This document shows, piece after piece, positions 37,599 to 46,405 of a stretch of 64,000 nt of DNA. The translations under genes were made by a program, and so were the position numbers. The stretch comes from Paenibacillus thermotolerans (GTDB lineage: Bacteria; Bacillota; Bacilli; Paenibacillales; YIM-B00363), in the NCBI RefSeq assembly GCF_028745515.1, contig NZ_JAQZSG010000006.1:62001-126000 (forward strand), read 5' to 3'. Each line of letters opens with the position of its first letter. Position 1 is the first letter of the stretch. Below the pieces are notes generated by a model, which was given only the letters and a program-made list of their open reading frames with translations, had not been told where the DNA came from and searched no databases.

Positions 37599-38945
37599 AT
37601 GAGCAACCTGCTGCTTTGGTTGTTTTATTTTTTTACATTTTATGCGTTTTTGCCCGGACTGGTCAGCCGATTGTTCGGGTTTCGGGTGTTCAAGAGAGGA
37701 ATATCGGACAAAGATATAAGTTTGACCTTCGATGACGGCCCGGATCCGGTTTATACGCCGAAGCTGCTTGATTTATTGAAAAAGCACGGCGTAAAAGCAA
37801 CGTTCTTTATTGTCGGAAAGCATGCGGAGGAGCATCCCGACATTATTAAGCGAATGCATCAGGAAGGCCATCTGATCGGAATTCATAATTACAAGCACCG
37901 TTCCAATTGGCTTATGCGCCCGAAGTCGGTCGTCCAATCCGTGCAAAGAACCTCGCAGCTGATCGAGCGGTTTACGGGGGAGCCGTCCCAGTTTTATCGT
38001 CCGCCTTGGGGCATTATGAATATATTCGATTATTCCACGCGCCATCAGCTGCAAATTGTGCTTTGGTCCGTCATGCTGAACGATTGGAAGAAGTCGACCG
38101 GCGCCGCCCGGATTCGGGAAAAAATGCTCAAACATCTGAAAGGCGGCCAAATATATTTGCTGCACGACTGCGGAAATACGTTCGGCGCCGATCTTGACGC
38201 GCCGCAAAACACGATCGCCGCGCTAGGGGAGTTTATTCCGATCGCACTTGAGAAAGGGTACCGCTTCGCGCGAGTGGACGATTTAATGCAGGTGACCGCA
38301 CGCATGACTAAAAAAAATCCGAGTCTTGCAAAAAGATTCGTAGTCGGCGGCTGGCTCGCATGGGAACGTATATTTCACGCGTTGTTCCGGCTTCAGCCTG
38401 CCAATCCGACGGATTCGCACAGCTTTCTGCATTTCAGACTTATTAAGTATTCCGGCGAGAAAATCCGGCTAAACGAAGGAATCGAGCTCGAAAAAGGCGA
38501 CCGAGTCGTCGAACTCCATATGGACAATGCATTACTTTACGAATTGGGGAAAAAATCCCGATCCCCCGTTCAACTGGCTATCCAATTGATCAGACAAATG
38601 GAACAGACGATGCCTCAACTGGCGTCCATCATTCTGAAGCGTCCGGACGCCTCCTCAATTAAAGCGATTATGGGGGTTACGATGGTCAACCGCGGTGTCG
38701 AGCAATTCGGTTTTACCGTGACGGAATTGCCGAAGGGCTTGTTTGCCGCGCTAACCAAATTGTATTTGAGGCTGCTGCTTTCCGTCATTCATCCGCAGGG
38801 CGCCGACCGACTGGCAGAGCGCAAGGAAATGCTGATCCCCAAACGGATCGCCATTTCGATGCATGAAGTGGACCGCCGGTACGGGGGCGGGGACCCCTTG
38901 GGAGATGAAACGGAGCCGGGAAGCCCGGAGCCTGAACCGGCCTGA
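37599..38945 (+). CDS. Polysaccharide deacetylase with C-terminal YkoP-like domain
   Basis: This 448-residue protein has an N-terminal membrane segment and a NodB-homology domain (about residues 40-240). The metal and catalytic motifs are present: TFDDGPDP near residue 44, a histidine pair in GIHNYKHRS near 100, RPPWG near 143 and LLHDCGN near 190. A second domain (about 280-430) resembles the YkoP domain found behind bacterial deacetylases. It probably removes N- or O-acetyl groups from a cell-envelope glycan. The ATG at 37599 follows a GGGGGAG site. Confidence 0.85.
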   Translation: MSNLLLWLFYFFTFYAFLPGLVSRLFGFRVFKRGISDKDISLTFDDGPDPVYTPKLLDLLKKHGVKATFFIVGKHAEEHPDIIKRMHQEGHLIGIHNYKHRSNWLMRPKSVVQSVQRTSQLIERFTGEPSQFYRPPWGIMNIFDYSTRHQLQIVLWSVMLNDWKKSTGAARIREKMLKHLKGGQIYLLHDCGNTFGADLDAPQNTIAALGEFIPIALEKGYRFARVDDLMQVTARMTKKNPSLAKRFVVGGWLAWERIFHALFRLQPANPTDSHSFLHFRLIKYSGEKIRLNEGIELEKGDRVVELHMDNALLYELGKKSRSPVQLAIQLIRQMEQTMPQLASIILKRPDASSIKAIMGVTMVNRGVEQFGFTVTELPKGLFAALTKLYLRLLLSVIHPQGADRLAERKEMLIPKRIAISMHEVDRRYGGGDPLGDETEPGSPEPEPA

Positions 38946-38994
38946 TTCATTAATTCGCAAACTAGTCTCATTAGCCTAATTTTTTATTCATCCG

Positions 38995-39039
38995 AACGGC
39001 TTACGTGCGTGCATAATTCCCCGCAGGTAAGCCGTTTTT
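38995..39039 (+). terminator. Intrinsic terminator after the deacetylase gene
   Basis: AACGGCTTAC (38995-39004) pairs with GTAAGCCGTT (39027-39036), followed by T. Confidence 0.85.
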
Positions 39040-39149
39040 CATGTTAAGCTCGGTTATTGTCGATTGATTTGCGAGGAGGAATTTCCAGCCAAAACTAGAA
39101 TGTTTTTTTGGATGGGCATTGCTGAACCTAAGTGAAAGGCGTGAACCGC

Positions 39150-40856
39150 GTGTTTAAGGAATTGTTTATGAATGCGGCGATTTTGATTTGCGGCTTATAC
39201 ATAGGAAGCCATCTTTTCCGCCAGCCGATCATGCCTCAATCCTCACCATGGTCACGGATGTATTACGGCAGCTTTCTCGGCCTGGTAGGCACGGCCTTAA
39301 TTTACTTTCACTCCGATACCGGTGCGCTGATCTTCGATTTTTCCGTCGTTTGCGTGCTCCTTGCATCATTTTACGGCGGTTGGATCTCCTCCTTGACCTC
39401 TGCCGTCGTTATAGGCTCTTCCATGATGACCCTTTTGCCGTCGGCGGCGACAGGCACTGCAGAGCCCATAGCGTTACTGCTGACGGCAGTGTGCTCTTCA
39501 TTGCTTTCCCGGCTGAAAATCCGTCTTTTTGCTCGATGGATGCTATCCGTGCTGGCGGCGATTGTGCTTCAAGCGTCAGCGCTTCTGCTTCGGATCGACC
39601 AGTTCGGGAACATCTTCCCTTCTTATTTGTTCTACTGTCTTTCTCTGTTCCTGGCGGCGCTCGCGGCCGATAAATATATTCGCAATGACGTAAACCGCAG
39701 GACGCTTGTTACGGAAAATACATACTTAACCCAGCATGATTTGTTGACGGGACTGCTCAATTTCCAGACGTTCCATTCCGGACTGCAGGTTCTTCTCGCC
39801 GAAAACCGCAGAGTGCTGTTTATGCTGATCGACTGCGACGACGTCAAATCGTTAAACACGGAGCAAGGCTTTCATACGGTGGACGGTACCCTTAAGAAGG
39901 TCGCGCATTTGCTGAAGGTATGCTACCCCGAAGCGCTTCTCATGGGCCGCAACGGTTCGGACGAGTTCGGGATCGTAGTTCCTTATGAGGACGGCAAGCT
40001 GGAAAAATATTTGCACGATCTGGAGCATCAAATTCCGAAGCAGGCGGACATTCAGCTTTCTTACGGTTATGCGGTTTATCCCGACGACGAGAGCGACCGA
40101 ATCGCCTTCGCCGCGCTTGTCCAGAAGAGGTTGTTCGAATCCAAGCGAAAACTGTGGCTTCAGCGCGAGGCCCATTGGCTTCACAGCGAACGATTGAAGG
40201 CCGTCGGCGAGCTGGCGGCAGGCATGGCTCATGAAATCCGTAACCCGCTTACAACGGTCAAGGGCTTTCTGCAAATATCGAGGCAAAACAACTACAATAT
40301 CGGCAGCTATTACGACATTATCATGCACGAAATCAAACGGATGAGCGAGCTGACCGCGGAGTTTTTGCAATTTTCCAAGCCCGTAGACCACTCGCCCAAA
40401 AAAATATTGCTGCAGGATTGCGTGCAGGCGGCGATCCAGCTGACGGAATCCGAGGTGACGAGGCACGGGCATCAGCTCGTAATTGCAGCCGATGAGGAGC
40501 CGATCCACGCTTTCCTGGATAAGGACAAGATCATTCAAGTGATGTTGAACGTCATCCGTAACGGGATCGAAGCGATGGAGGAAAGCGGCACCCTGACGAT
40601 TACGGTAACGAAGCGCGGCGAATACGGCCTCATCGAAGTTACGGATACGGGCAAAGGGATATCGGAGAACCATCTGGAGCTGCTGTTTCAGCCGTTCTTC
40701 TCCACCAAGACGAAAGGAACCGGACTCGGATTATCGATATGCCAACGCATCGTCGGCGAACACGGGGGTTATATTACCGTCCGAAGCAAGGTGGATGTCG
40801 GCACATCCTTCATGATCCGTCTGCCTCTGGCCACCGGAGACGAACTGATTGCCTAG
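39150..40856 (+). CDS. Hybrid membrane sensor: 5TM-LYT region, GGDEF-like domain and histidine kinase
   Basis: This 568-residue protein has five to six N-terminal membrane segments of the LytS-type 5TMR-LYT pattern, and a GGDEF-like domain (about residues 195-330). Its signature reads GRNGSDEFG instead of GGDEF, so cyclase activity is doubtful. A HisKA/HATPase kinase follows with HEIRNPLTTVKGFLQI (phospho-acceptor His), NVIRNGIEAM (N box), DTGKGI and TKGTGLGLSI. This resembles sporulation-type sensor kinases. The start is uncertain: GTG 39150 with AAAGG 10 bases upstream is preferred; GTG 39132 and ATG 39168 are alternatives. No response regulator lies nearby. Confidence 0.82.
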   Translation: MFKELFMNAAILICGLYIGSHLFRQPIMPQSSPWSRMYYGSFLGLVGTALIYFHSDTGALIFDFSVVCVLLASFYGGWISSLTSAVVIGSSMMTLLPSAATGTAEPIALLLTAVCSSLLSRLKIRLFARWMLSVLAAIVLQASALLLRIDQFGNIFPSYLFYCLSLFLAALAADKYIRNDVNRRTLVTENTYLTQHDLLTGLLNFQTFHSGLQVLLAENRRVLFMLIDCDDVKSLNTEQGFHTVDGTLKKVAHLLKVCYPEALLMGRNGSDEFGIVVPYEDGKLEKYLHDLEHQIPKQADIQLSYGYAVYPDDESDRIAFAALVQKRLFESKRKLWLQREAHWLHSERLKAVGELAAGMAHEIRNPLTTVKGFLQISRQNNYNIGSYYDIIMHEIKRMSELTAEFLQFSKPVDHSPKKILLQDCVQAAIQLTESEVTRHGHQLVIAADEEPIHAFLDKDKIIQVMLNVIRNGIEAMEESGTLTITVTKRGEYGLIEVTDTGKGISENHLELLFQPFFSTKTKGTGLGLSICQRIVGEHGGYITVRSKVDVGTSFMIRLPLATGDELIA

Positions 40857-40868
40857 CCGAACCGCCCT

Positions 40869-41051
40869 TCAGCAAGCGTCGGGAAGCTCGTCAAGGCGAA
40901 ACGTTGCCCGCCGCATCCGGTTCCGGCTATTGCCGGCCGCGAGGATGTCATGCTTCGCCGGGGAAGCCGGCGCCGGCGCGCTTGCAGAAAAACAACCGAT
41001 TTCCGCTAAAAGCATCAAAGCTCCGACGGAGCGGCAAAAGTCGACATTCAT
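40869..41051 (-). CDS. Small 60-residue protein with own promoter and leader hairpin
   Basis: An ATG at 41051 with GGAAGGAGGG about 8 bases upstream opens a 60-residue frame. The first half (MNVDFCRSVGALMLLAEIGC) is hydrophobic, followed by an Ala/Pro/Ser-rich stretch and a basic C-terminal half with three cysteines in all. A promoter and a terminator-like hairpin precede it on the same strand. It is convergent with the sensor kinase and divergent from corA. I do not recognise a family. The expression signals support it more than the coding content does. Confidence 0.45.
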   Translation of the reverse strand: MNVDFCRSVGALMLLAEIGCFSASAPAPASPAKHDILAAGNSRNRMRRATFRLDELPDAC

Positions 41052-41074
41052 CCTGATCCCTCCTTCCAAAACAA

Positions 41075-41107
41075 AAGCACACCCCGACATATTGCCGAGG
41101 TGTGCTT
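41075..41107 (-). promoter_or_regulatory. Terminator-like hairpin in the leader of the small gene
   Basis: On the minus strand a 9-bp stem (AAGCACACC/GGTGTGCTT) with a 15-base loop is followed by TTTTGTTTTGG and then the ribosome binding site. It lies between promoter and gene, where an attenuator would be. Confidence 0.6.
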
Positions 41108-41120
41108 CACCGTTACTGTT

Positions 41121-41149
41121 ATTGTATTCAAGGAAGAGGGCGAGAGCAA
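41121..41149 (-). promoter_or_regulatory. Minus-strand promoter ahead of the small gene
   Basis: On the minus strand TTGCTC (41149-41144) and TACAAT (41126-41121) are separated by 17 bases. Confidence 0.55.
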
Positions 41150-41252
41150 GTGTATTTTTGGCAGGGGCCTGCAGAAGGCCGCCTTGCTCGGCCATGTCAA
41201 AAACGGGTATCATAAATTTTCATGAAATCATGAAACCGGGAGAACGGGAACA

Positions 41253-42203
41253 TTGATACATACATGGGCAGTGACGCATGAAGGCGATATTCGCGAGGGG
41301 GTTCCGATATCAAGCCTTTCCGAACCGGAATTTCTATGGTATTGGGTCGATTTCGACCGGCCTACCGATGAAGAAGTAAAGCTGCTGAGCACGCGATTTC
41401 ATTTGCATCCTCTGGCGGTGGAGGACTGTCTGCATCTGCTGCAGCGTCCAAAGCTGGATCATTACGGGGAAGTGCACTTTTTCGTGCTGCATGTATTGAA
41501 AGCGGACACTTTGGCGTTCGACGAGCTGGATATGTTTCTAAGCAAACAGTTTTTAGTGACTTTCCATCTCAATGAGGTGCCGGAGCTGAAAGCCGCCGTT
41601 TCCAAATGGCTCGAAGCGCCCGGCGCTGCGTTGCAAGGGTCGGTTTACGCGGCGCACACGGTGATCGATCAGGTCGTCGACAATTATTTTCCGGTCGTAT
41701 TTAAGATCGAAGACGAGCTGTTCGATTTGGAAAACAACAAGGAAACCCACACGGACAACAAAATGATGGACCTGGTGTTTGAAATTCGGGGACGGTTGAT
41801 TAAGCTGCGGAGAACCGTTTTTCCGATGAGAGATTTATTGTACCGGGTCGTCAACTCCGAGCGCATCCACGGAGTGGAGCCGTTTCGCGCCTACTTTACG
41901 GATATTTACGATCATCTGCTCAAGCTTTCCGACATTATTGAGTCCAATAAGGATTTAACCGCGGATATGAGGGACAGCTATCTCTCATACAACTCGTACC
42001 GGATGAATACGATTATGAAAACATTGACGGTGATTACCACCATTTTCATGCCGCTCACCTTTCTTGCGGGGATCTACGGAATGAACTTTAAAGTGATGCC
42101 GGAGCTGAACTTACGCTATGGGTATTTCGCAGTGCTTGCCGTCATGGCGGCCGTCGGCTTGGGGATGTTCGCATGGTTTAAGCGGAAGGGTTGGTTCGAA
42201 TAA
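41253..42203 (+). CDS. corA: CorA-family magnesium/cobalt transporter
   Basis: This 316-residue CorA-type channel has a large cytoplasmic N-terminal domain (about 1-250) and two C-terminal membrane helices. The selectivity-loop signature YGMNF sits after the first helix (TFLAGIYGMNFKVMPE, near residue 270). A short basic end follows. It would import Mg2+ (or Co2+/Ni2+). Start is TTG 41253 with GGGAG about 10 bases upstream. It is divergent from the small gene at 40869-41051. Confidence 0.92.
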   Translation: MIHTWAVTHEGDIREGVPISSLSEPEFLWYWVDFDRPTDEEVKLLSTRFHLHPLAVEDCLHLLQRPKLDHYGEVHFFVLHVLKADTLAFDELDMFLSKQFLVTFHLNEVPELKAAVSKWLEAPGAALQGSVYAAHTVIDQVVDNYFPVVFKIEDELFDLENNKETHTDNKMMDLVFEIRGRLIKLRRTVFPMRDLLYRVVNSERIHGVEPFRAYFTDIYDHLLKLSDIIESNKDLTADMRDSYLSYNSYRMNTIMKTLTVITTIFMPLTFLAGIYGMNFKVMPELNLRYGYFAVLAVMAAVGLGMFAWFKRKGWFE

Positions 42204-42320
42204 TCGGGAGGAGACAAACTAACAGCCAAATAGTTCATGTTTTCTTCGTTCAGTGTATGGATTTTGTAAGCGATATTATATTAAGATAAATATCGAAATG
42301 ACAAAAGGAGCTGAATCGGT

Positions 42321-43088
42321 GTGAGCAGAGCGAAAGTCGGATTGCAAATGTATACGCTGCGCGACGATACCGCGAAAGATTTCGTCGGGACGCTGCGGAA
42401 GGTAGCCGAATTGGGATACGAAGGTGTGGAGTTTGCCGGCTATGGCGGACTGTCTGCGGCGCAGCTCCGCGCCGAATTGGACAGCCTCGGACTGGTTTCA
42501 TTGGGGGCGCATATTTCCATCGACCGAATGCTGTCTGCAGCGGATGAGGAAATCGAGTATAATATAACGTTAGGAAGCAAGTATGTAGCTGTTCCTTGGT
42601 TGGATGAAAGCCGCTATAAGGACGAAGCGAGCCTGCGCGAGGTTTGCGCCCAGCTGGAGCAAATCGGCAGGAAATGCAAAGAACGCGGCTTGATCCTCTG
42701 CTACCATAACCATTCCTTCGAGCTTGAGGTCAAGTTCGGCGGCCGAATGATGCTTGATTACATTTACGACACGGTGCCTGCGGATTTGCTCCAAGTGGAG
42801 CTTGACGCATGCTGGGTACATAATGCAGGCGTAGACCCGGTTGCTTATATTCAACAATATAGCGGCCGTATACCGCTTGTGCATTTCAAGGATTACAAGC
42901 GCGAGGGCGATCACCCGGAAACCGTCGAGCTCGGCACCGGTACGGTCGATCTGCCGGGAATCGCAAAAGCGGCTGCGGCTGCAGGCACCGAATGGCTGAT
43001 CGTCGAGCAGGACGTCTGCAAGCAGAATCCGCCTTTGGTAAGCGTGGCGAATTCGATCGAATGGATGAAGCAACAAGGATTACGCTAA
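42321..43088 (+). CDS. Sugar phosphate isomerase/epimerase family (TIM barrel)
   Basis: This 255-residue protein is of the xylose isomerase-like TIM barrel/IolE-type superfamily. Metal-site segments are visible: YEGVEFAGYGG near residue 34, LCYHNHSFELE near 118, VELDACWVHNAGVDP near 160, and PLVHFKDYK near 187. It probably isomerises or epimerises a sugar or inositol-type intermediate; the substrate is not determinable. Start is GTG 42321 with AAAGGAG 10 bases upstream. It pairs with the following oxidoreductase, a combination common in Paenibacillus sugar catabolism. Confidence 0.88.
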   Translation: MSRAKVGLQMYTLRDDTAKDFVGTLRKVAELGYEGVEFAGYGGLSAAQLRAELDSLGLVSLGAHISIDRMLSAADEEIEYNITLGSKYVAVPWLDESRYKDEASLREVCAQLEQIGRKCKERGLILCYHNHSFELEVKFGGRMMLDYIYDTVPADLLQVELDACWVHNAGVDPVAYIQQYSGRIPLVHFKDYKREGDHPETVELGTGTVDLPGIAKAAAAAGTEWLIVEQDVCKQNPPLVSVANSIEWMKQQGLR

Positions 43089-43127
43089 CATACATTTCAC
43101 TTTTAATTCATGGGAGGAATTCGAGAG

Positions 43128-44213
43128 ATGAGCAAGGAAACTGTTAGAATTGGTATTATCGGCTGTGGCGGCATCGCCAACGGCAAGCATATGCCGAGTT
43201 TATCGAGAGTGAAAGCGGCGCAGATGGTCGCGTTTGCCGATATTGAAATCGAACGCGCCGAGAAAGCTGCGGCTCAATACGGCGTGGAAGGCTCCAAGGT
43301 ATATTCGGACTACCGCAAGCTGCTCGAAGATCCGACGATCGACGTCGTTCACGTTTGTACGCCGAACGATTCGCACTCGGAGATTGCTGTAGCCGCTTTG
43401 GAAGCCGGAAAGCATGTCATGTGCGAAAAGCCGATGGCGAAGACGGCCGAAGGCGCCCGCAAGATGGTTGAAGCGGCGAAGCGCACAGGCAAGAAGCTTA
43501 CGATCGGCTACCAAAACCGTTTCCGCAACGACAGCCAATATTTGAAGCAAGTTTGCGACAGAGGCGAGCTTGGTGAAATTTATTACGCGAAGGCGCATGC
43601 GATTCGCCGCCGCGCCGTACCGACATGGGGCGTATTCCTCGACAAAGAGAAGCAAGGCGGAGGTCCGCTCATCGATATCGGTACTCACGCGCTCGACTTG
43701 ACGCTTTGGATGATGAACAACTATGAGCCGAAGAGCGTCGTAGGCAACGTATACTACAAGCTCGGCAAAAAGAAGGACGCGGCGAACGCTTGGGGTCCGT
43801 GGGATCCGGAGAAGTTCGACGTGGAGGATTCCGCGTTCGGCTTCATTACGATGAAGAACGGTGCGACGATCGTGCTGGAATCCAGCTGGGCGCTCAATAC
43901 GCTCGCGGTCGGCGAAGCGAAATGTACGCTTAGCGGCACCGAAGGCGGCGCGGACATGGAGAACGGGCTCCGCTTGAACGGGGAGCGTTACAGCCGTTTG
44001 TACGTGAACGAGGTAGACTTGAAAGCGGGCGGAGTAGCCTTCTATGAAGGCCGCGCAGAGACGGACTCCGACCTCGAAGCAAGAACGTGGATCGACTGCA
44101 TCCTGAACGACAAAGAGCCGGTCGTTAAGCCGGAGCAAGCGCTTGTCGTTACGGAAATTCTTGAGGCGATTTACGAGTCCGCAAAAACCGGCAAACCGGT
44201 ACTTTTCGATTAA
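43128..44213 (+). CDS. Gfo/Idh/MocA family oxidoreductase
   Basis: This 361-residue NAD(P)-dependent dehydrogenase has an N-terminal Rossmann fold with IGIIGCGGIANGKHMP (residues about 7-22), the family EKPMAKT motif near residue 96 (catalytic Lys), and a C-terminal alpha/beta domain with GGGPLIDIGTHALDLTLWMM near residue 180. It likely oxidises a sugar or cyclitol. I take the second ATG (43128), which has GGGAGG at proper distance; an ATG at 43110 lies ahead of that site. It probably forms an operon with the isomerase gene. Confidence 0.92.
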   Translation: MSKETVRIGIIGCGGIANGKHMPSLSRVKAAQMVAFADIEIERAEKAAAQYGVEGSKVYSDYRKLLEDPTIDVVHVCTPNDSHSEIAVAALEAGKHVMCEKPMAKTAEGARKMVEAAKRTGKKLTIGYQNRFRNDSQYLKQVCDRGELGEIYYAKAHAIRRRAVPTWGVFLDKEKQGGGPLIDIGTHALDLTLWMMNNYEPKSVVGNVYYKLGKKKDAANAWGPWDPEKFDVEDSAFGFITMKNGATIVLESSWALNTLAVGEAKCTLSGTEGGADMENGLRLNGERYSRLYVNEVDLKAGGVAFYEGRAETDSDLEARTWIDCILNDKEPVVKPEQALVVTEILEAIYESAKTGKPVLFD

Positions 44214-44227
44214 TCGAAACGAAATGC

Positions 44228-44273
44228 AAAAGCTCGGCAGGACGGATGAAAAATCCGTTCTCCGAGCTTTTTT
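44228..44273. terminator. Terminator between oxidoreductase and AraC gene
   Basis: AAAAGCTCGG (44228-44237) pairs with CCGAGCTTTT (44262-44271), with an inner GGACGGAT/ATCCGTTC stem and T-run. A/T flanks suggest it also serves the convergent AraC gene. Confidence 0.9.
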
Positions 44274-44277
44274 ACTG

Positions 44278-45120
44278 TCAGGACCGCAAGGAATCGCTTT
44301 TGGCTTCGCGCCGGCTGTTGCGAAATTCTCTCGGGGAACAACCGAACTTATCTTTAAAGCACCTGTGAAAATAAGAATAGCTGCCGAAGCCGGTCGTTTC
44401 GGCAACCTGCTCCAACGTTAGCGGCGTATACAGCATACGTTCGGCTGCAACCTCAAGACGCACGTCCATAGCATGCTGCATGATGCTTTTGCCGAATATT
44501 TCTTTGTACAGGTGGACCGTTCTCGAGACGCTTAACCCGGCATGCCGGGCCACATCCGAGACGGAGAAGCTCGAGAGCGCGTGCTCTTCTATAAACGTTC
44601 GCATGCGAAGCGCCAAGAAGGAGCGTCCTTCCGAGGGGGAAGCGCCGTAAAGCGACAAAAACCGTTCGATGTTCAGACAAAGCGCCTTCATCAAATGCTC
44701 CGTAATGGAAGCGCCGATTACATCGTTATTGCGTCTTTCCGCCACAATGCTTCTAAATTGGGGAAGCCAGTGGGAATGGAGCGGCACCTTCAACCGCTGC
44801 GGCGGTTTGTTTCGGCTCCACCACCGATCGAGCCAAGAGCCGCGGCAAAACAGGAAGTAGTCTCCGCTTGACGTCTTGGACTGGTCGGCCGATTCTCCGG
44901 CGGCAGGCTCGATGAGCAGCTCGTACGTATCCGTTGGTTTAAACAGCATGAGGTCGCCCGTTTCGATCAAGGTCATCTTCCCGTCGATGAGCGCAAAGCA
45001 GCTTCCTTCGCTCTGCAGACGAAACAAGTATTGCTGCAAACCGTCTCTTGCGGAAGAATGGAACGGTCTTGTATGATAGGAATAACCGGCGGATAAAACC
45101 TCAATATCTTGTGTTTCCAT
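44278..45120 (-). CDS. AraC family transcriptional regulator
   Basis: This 280-residue regulator has an N-terminal cupin-like ligand domain (about 1-150) and a C-terminal double helix-turn-helix with [31 protein letters not shown] and the second-helix signature VAETTGFGSYSYFHRCFKDKFGCSPREFR. I place the start at 45120, where AGGAGG lies 9 bases upstream, rather than 24 bases earlier. It likely controls the convergent isomerase-oxidoreductase pair, judged only by neighbourhood. Confidence 0.9.
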   Translation of the reverse strand: METQDIEVLSAGYSYHTRPFHSSARDGLQQYLFRLQSEGSCFALIDGKMTLIETGDLMLFKPTDTYELLIEPAAGESADQSKTSSGDYFLFCRGSWLDRWWSRNKPPQRLKVPLHSHWLPQFRSIVAERRNNDVIGASITEHLMKALCLNIERFLSLYGASPSEGRSFLALRMRTFIEEHALSSFSVSDVARHAGLSVSRTVHLYKEIFGKSIMQHAMDVRLEVAAERMLYTPLTLEQVAETTGFGSYSYFHRCFKDKFGCSPREFRNSRREAKSDSLRS

Positions 45121-45429
45121 GGCGCGTTTCCTCCTACTAGTCATACATATTGTAGCAGATATAATAGAGTAACAGCGAAGATTTTTAGCAGCTTATGTTT
45201 GGCTATGATTTTCGTGCAAAGCGGGAGCAGCCTGTAAGGGTTGCTCTCTTATTTTTTGGCATATTTTGTGAAGTTATATAAAGCATTTGTATATCAAAGC
45301 GTTAATTCGATATAGAAAAATTTAGAAATAAAAAAATTTTTACATTTTAGTTAAAAAGTACTAGACAAAATAATAAGCGTGATGATATGATATGAACATC
45401 CTAGGACAACAACTAAGCGGTGAAACTAC

Positions 45430-46020
45430 ATGGTATTTGACGGAATCGTGATAGGGCTGATCGTCGGTTTTATAAGAGGAGGCTTTTTGCAGGGGTTAAG
45501 AGGATTATCCCAGCTAAAGCTTAAAGCCGGTTGGGTGTTCCCGGTTCTTCTCTTGGCACAGTTTTTGGTTTATTTCCTGCAAGGCCGGATGGAATGGCTT
45601 ACGGATTACAGCGGATACTTCTATATGGCGGTCTATGTGATCGGACTCTTGTTTTTGTACCTGAACTGGAGTCAGAGCGGGTTTAAGCTGATATTCGCAG
45701 GAGTGTTCCTGAACTTCTTGGTCATGGCCTTGAACGGCGGAGTAATGCCGGTTTCTTTAGAAGCAGCGAAGGTGCTCGGACCTTACTTCACGGATCTGCT
45801 GCAGAACAATGAGGTCGTTTATAAGCACGCGATGCTTATGGAAGATACGAGGCTGCCGTTCCTGGGAGATATCATTCCGTTGACCCCGCCTTATCCGAGA
45901 ACGCAAGTGATCAGCATCGGAGACATCGTCATGAACGTGGGAATCTTCATGTACTTACAGAGCATCATGGTTTCCGCATCTCGCAAAGGTTCGAAAGACG
46001 CTCTACAAGAGAGTGTTTAA
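45430..46020 (+). CDS. DUF5317 membrane protein
   Basis: This 196-residue protein has about five hydrophobic segments, a conserved ALNGGVMPVSLEAAK motif near residue 105 and a LGDIIPLTPPYPRTQVISIGDIVMNVGIF segment near residue 150, which mark the DUF5317 family. Function is unknown. The upstream region (about 45145-45429) is AT-rich, with a possible TAGACA...TATGAT promoter near 45362-45391. It is followed by two tiny peptide genes and a c-di-GMP turnover gene, suggesting shared signalling, but that is inference. Confidence 0.8.
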   Translation: MVFDGIVIGLIVGFIRGGFLQGLRGLSQLKLKAGWVFPVLLLAQFLVYFLQGRMEWLTDYSGYFYMAVYVIGLLFLYLNWSQSGFKLIFAGVFLNFLVMALNGGVMPVSLEAAKVLGPYFTDLLQNNEVVYKHAMLMEDTRLPFLGDIIPLTPPYPRTQVISIGDIVMNVGIFMYLQSIMVSASRKGSKDALQESV

Positions 46021-46047
46021 ATTTCAAAATACACGGAGGAATCGAGT

Positions 46048-46155
46048 ATGAAAAAACGTCTGGAAGGTATCCAATTCGGCAAATTGTTGATCAATGCAGT
46101 AATTGTTGCATCCGTTATTATCGCTCTTACTTCCGGTTATCAAATCGATTGGTAA
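46048..46155 (+). CDS. 35-residue membrane micropeptide, copy 1
   Basis: A GGAGG site lies 8 bases before an ATG opening a 35-residue frame: a basic start (MKKRLEGIQFGK), a hydrophobic helix (about residues 13-29) and the C-terminal end GYQIDW. It is nearly identical in protein to the next frame (three conservative or moderate changes: L14A, V18I, V20I), while the DNA differs at many synonymous positions. That is strong evidence that it is translated and selected. I do not recognise a family. Confidence 0.85.
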   Translation: MKKRLEGIQFGKLLINAVIVASVIIALTSGYQIDW

Positions 46156-46186
46156 AATACCAACATACATAAGGGAGGATATTAAT

Positions 46187-46294
46187 ATGAAAAAAAGACT
46201 CGAAGGCATTCAATTTGGGAAACTTGCAATCAACGCAATCATTATTGCTTCCGTAATTATCGCTCTTACATCCGGTTACCAAATCGATTGGTAA
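46187..46294 (+). CDS. 35-residue membrane micropeptide, copy 2
   Basis: A second 35-residue frame with its own GGGAGG site encodes MKKRLEGIQFGK, a hydrophobic helix and the same GYQIDW end. It follows copy 1 by 31 bases and is closed by a strong terminator, so the DUF5317 gene and both peptides likely form one transcript. Single-pass topology with the C-terminus outside is predicted from the basic N-terminus. Possible roles include a membrane-protein modulator or a pheromone precursor; neither is shown. Confidence 0.85.
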   Translation: MKKRLEGIQFGKLAINAIIIASVIIALTSGYQIDW

Positions 46295-46307
46295 TGAAAA
46301 TAGAAAT

Positions 46308-46339
46308 AAACACTGGGCCGCGTACCCGGTGTTTTTTTT
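46308..46339 (+). terminator. Intrinsic terminator after the twin peptides
   Basis: AAACACTGGG (46308-46317) pairs with CCCGGTGTTT (46325-46334) around 7 bases, followed by eight T. Confidence 0.92.
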
Positions 46340-46405
46340 ATGTATAATTTTCAACATTTCTTTAGTATAATTAACCCTATTAGAGACTCCTAGGGGGAAG
46401 CACCT

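Noticed and set aside
40849..41256. Plus-strand 135-residue frame before corA
   Set aside because: It overlaps the promoter, hairpin and ribosome binding site that serve the minus-strand small gene, and has no family resemblance.
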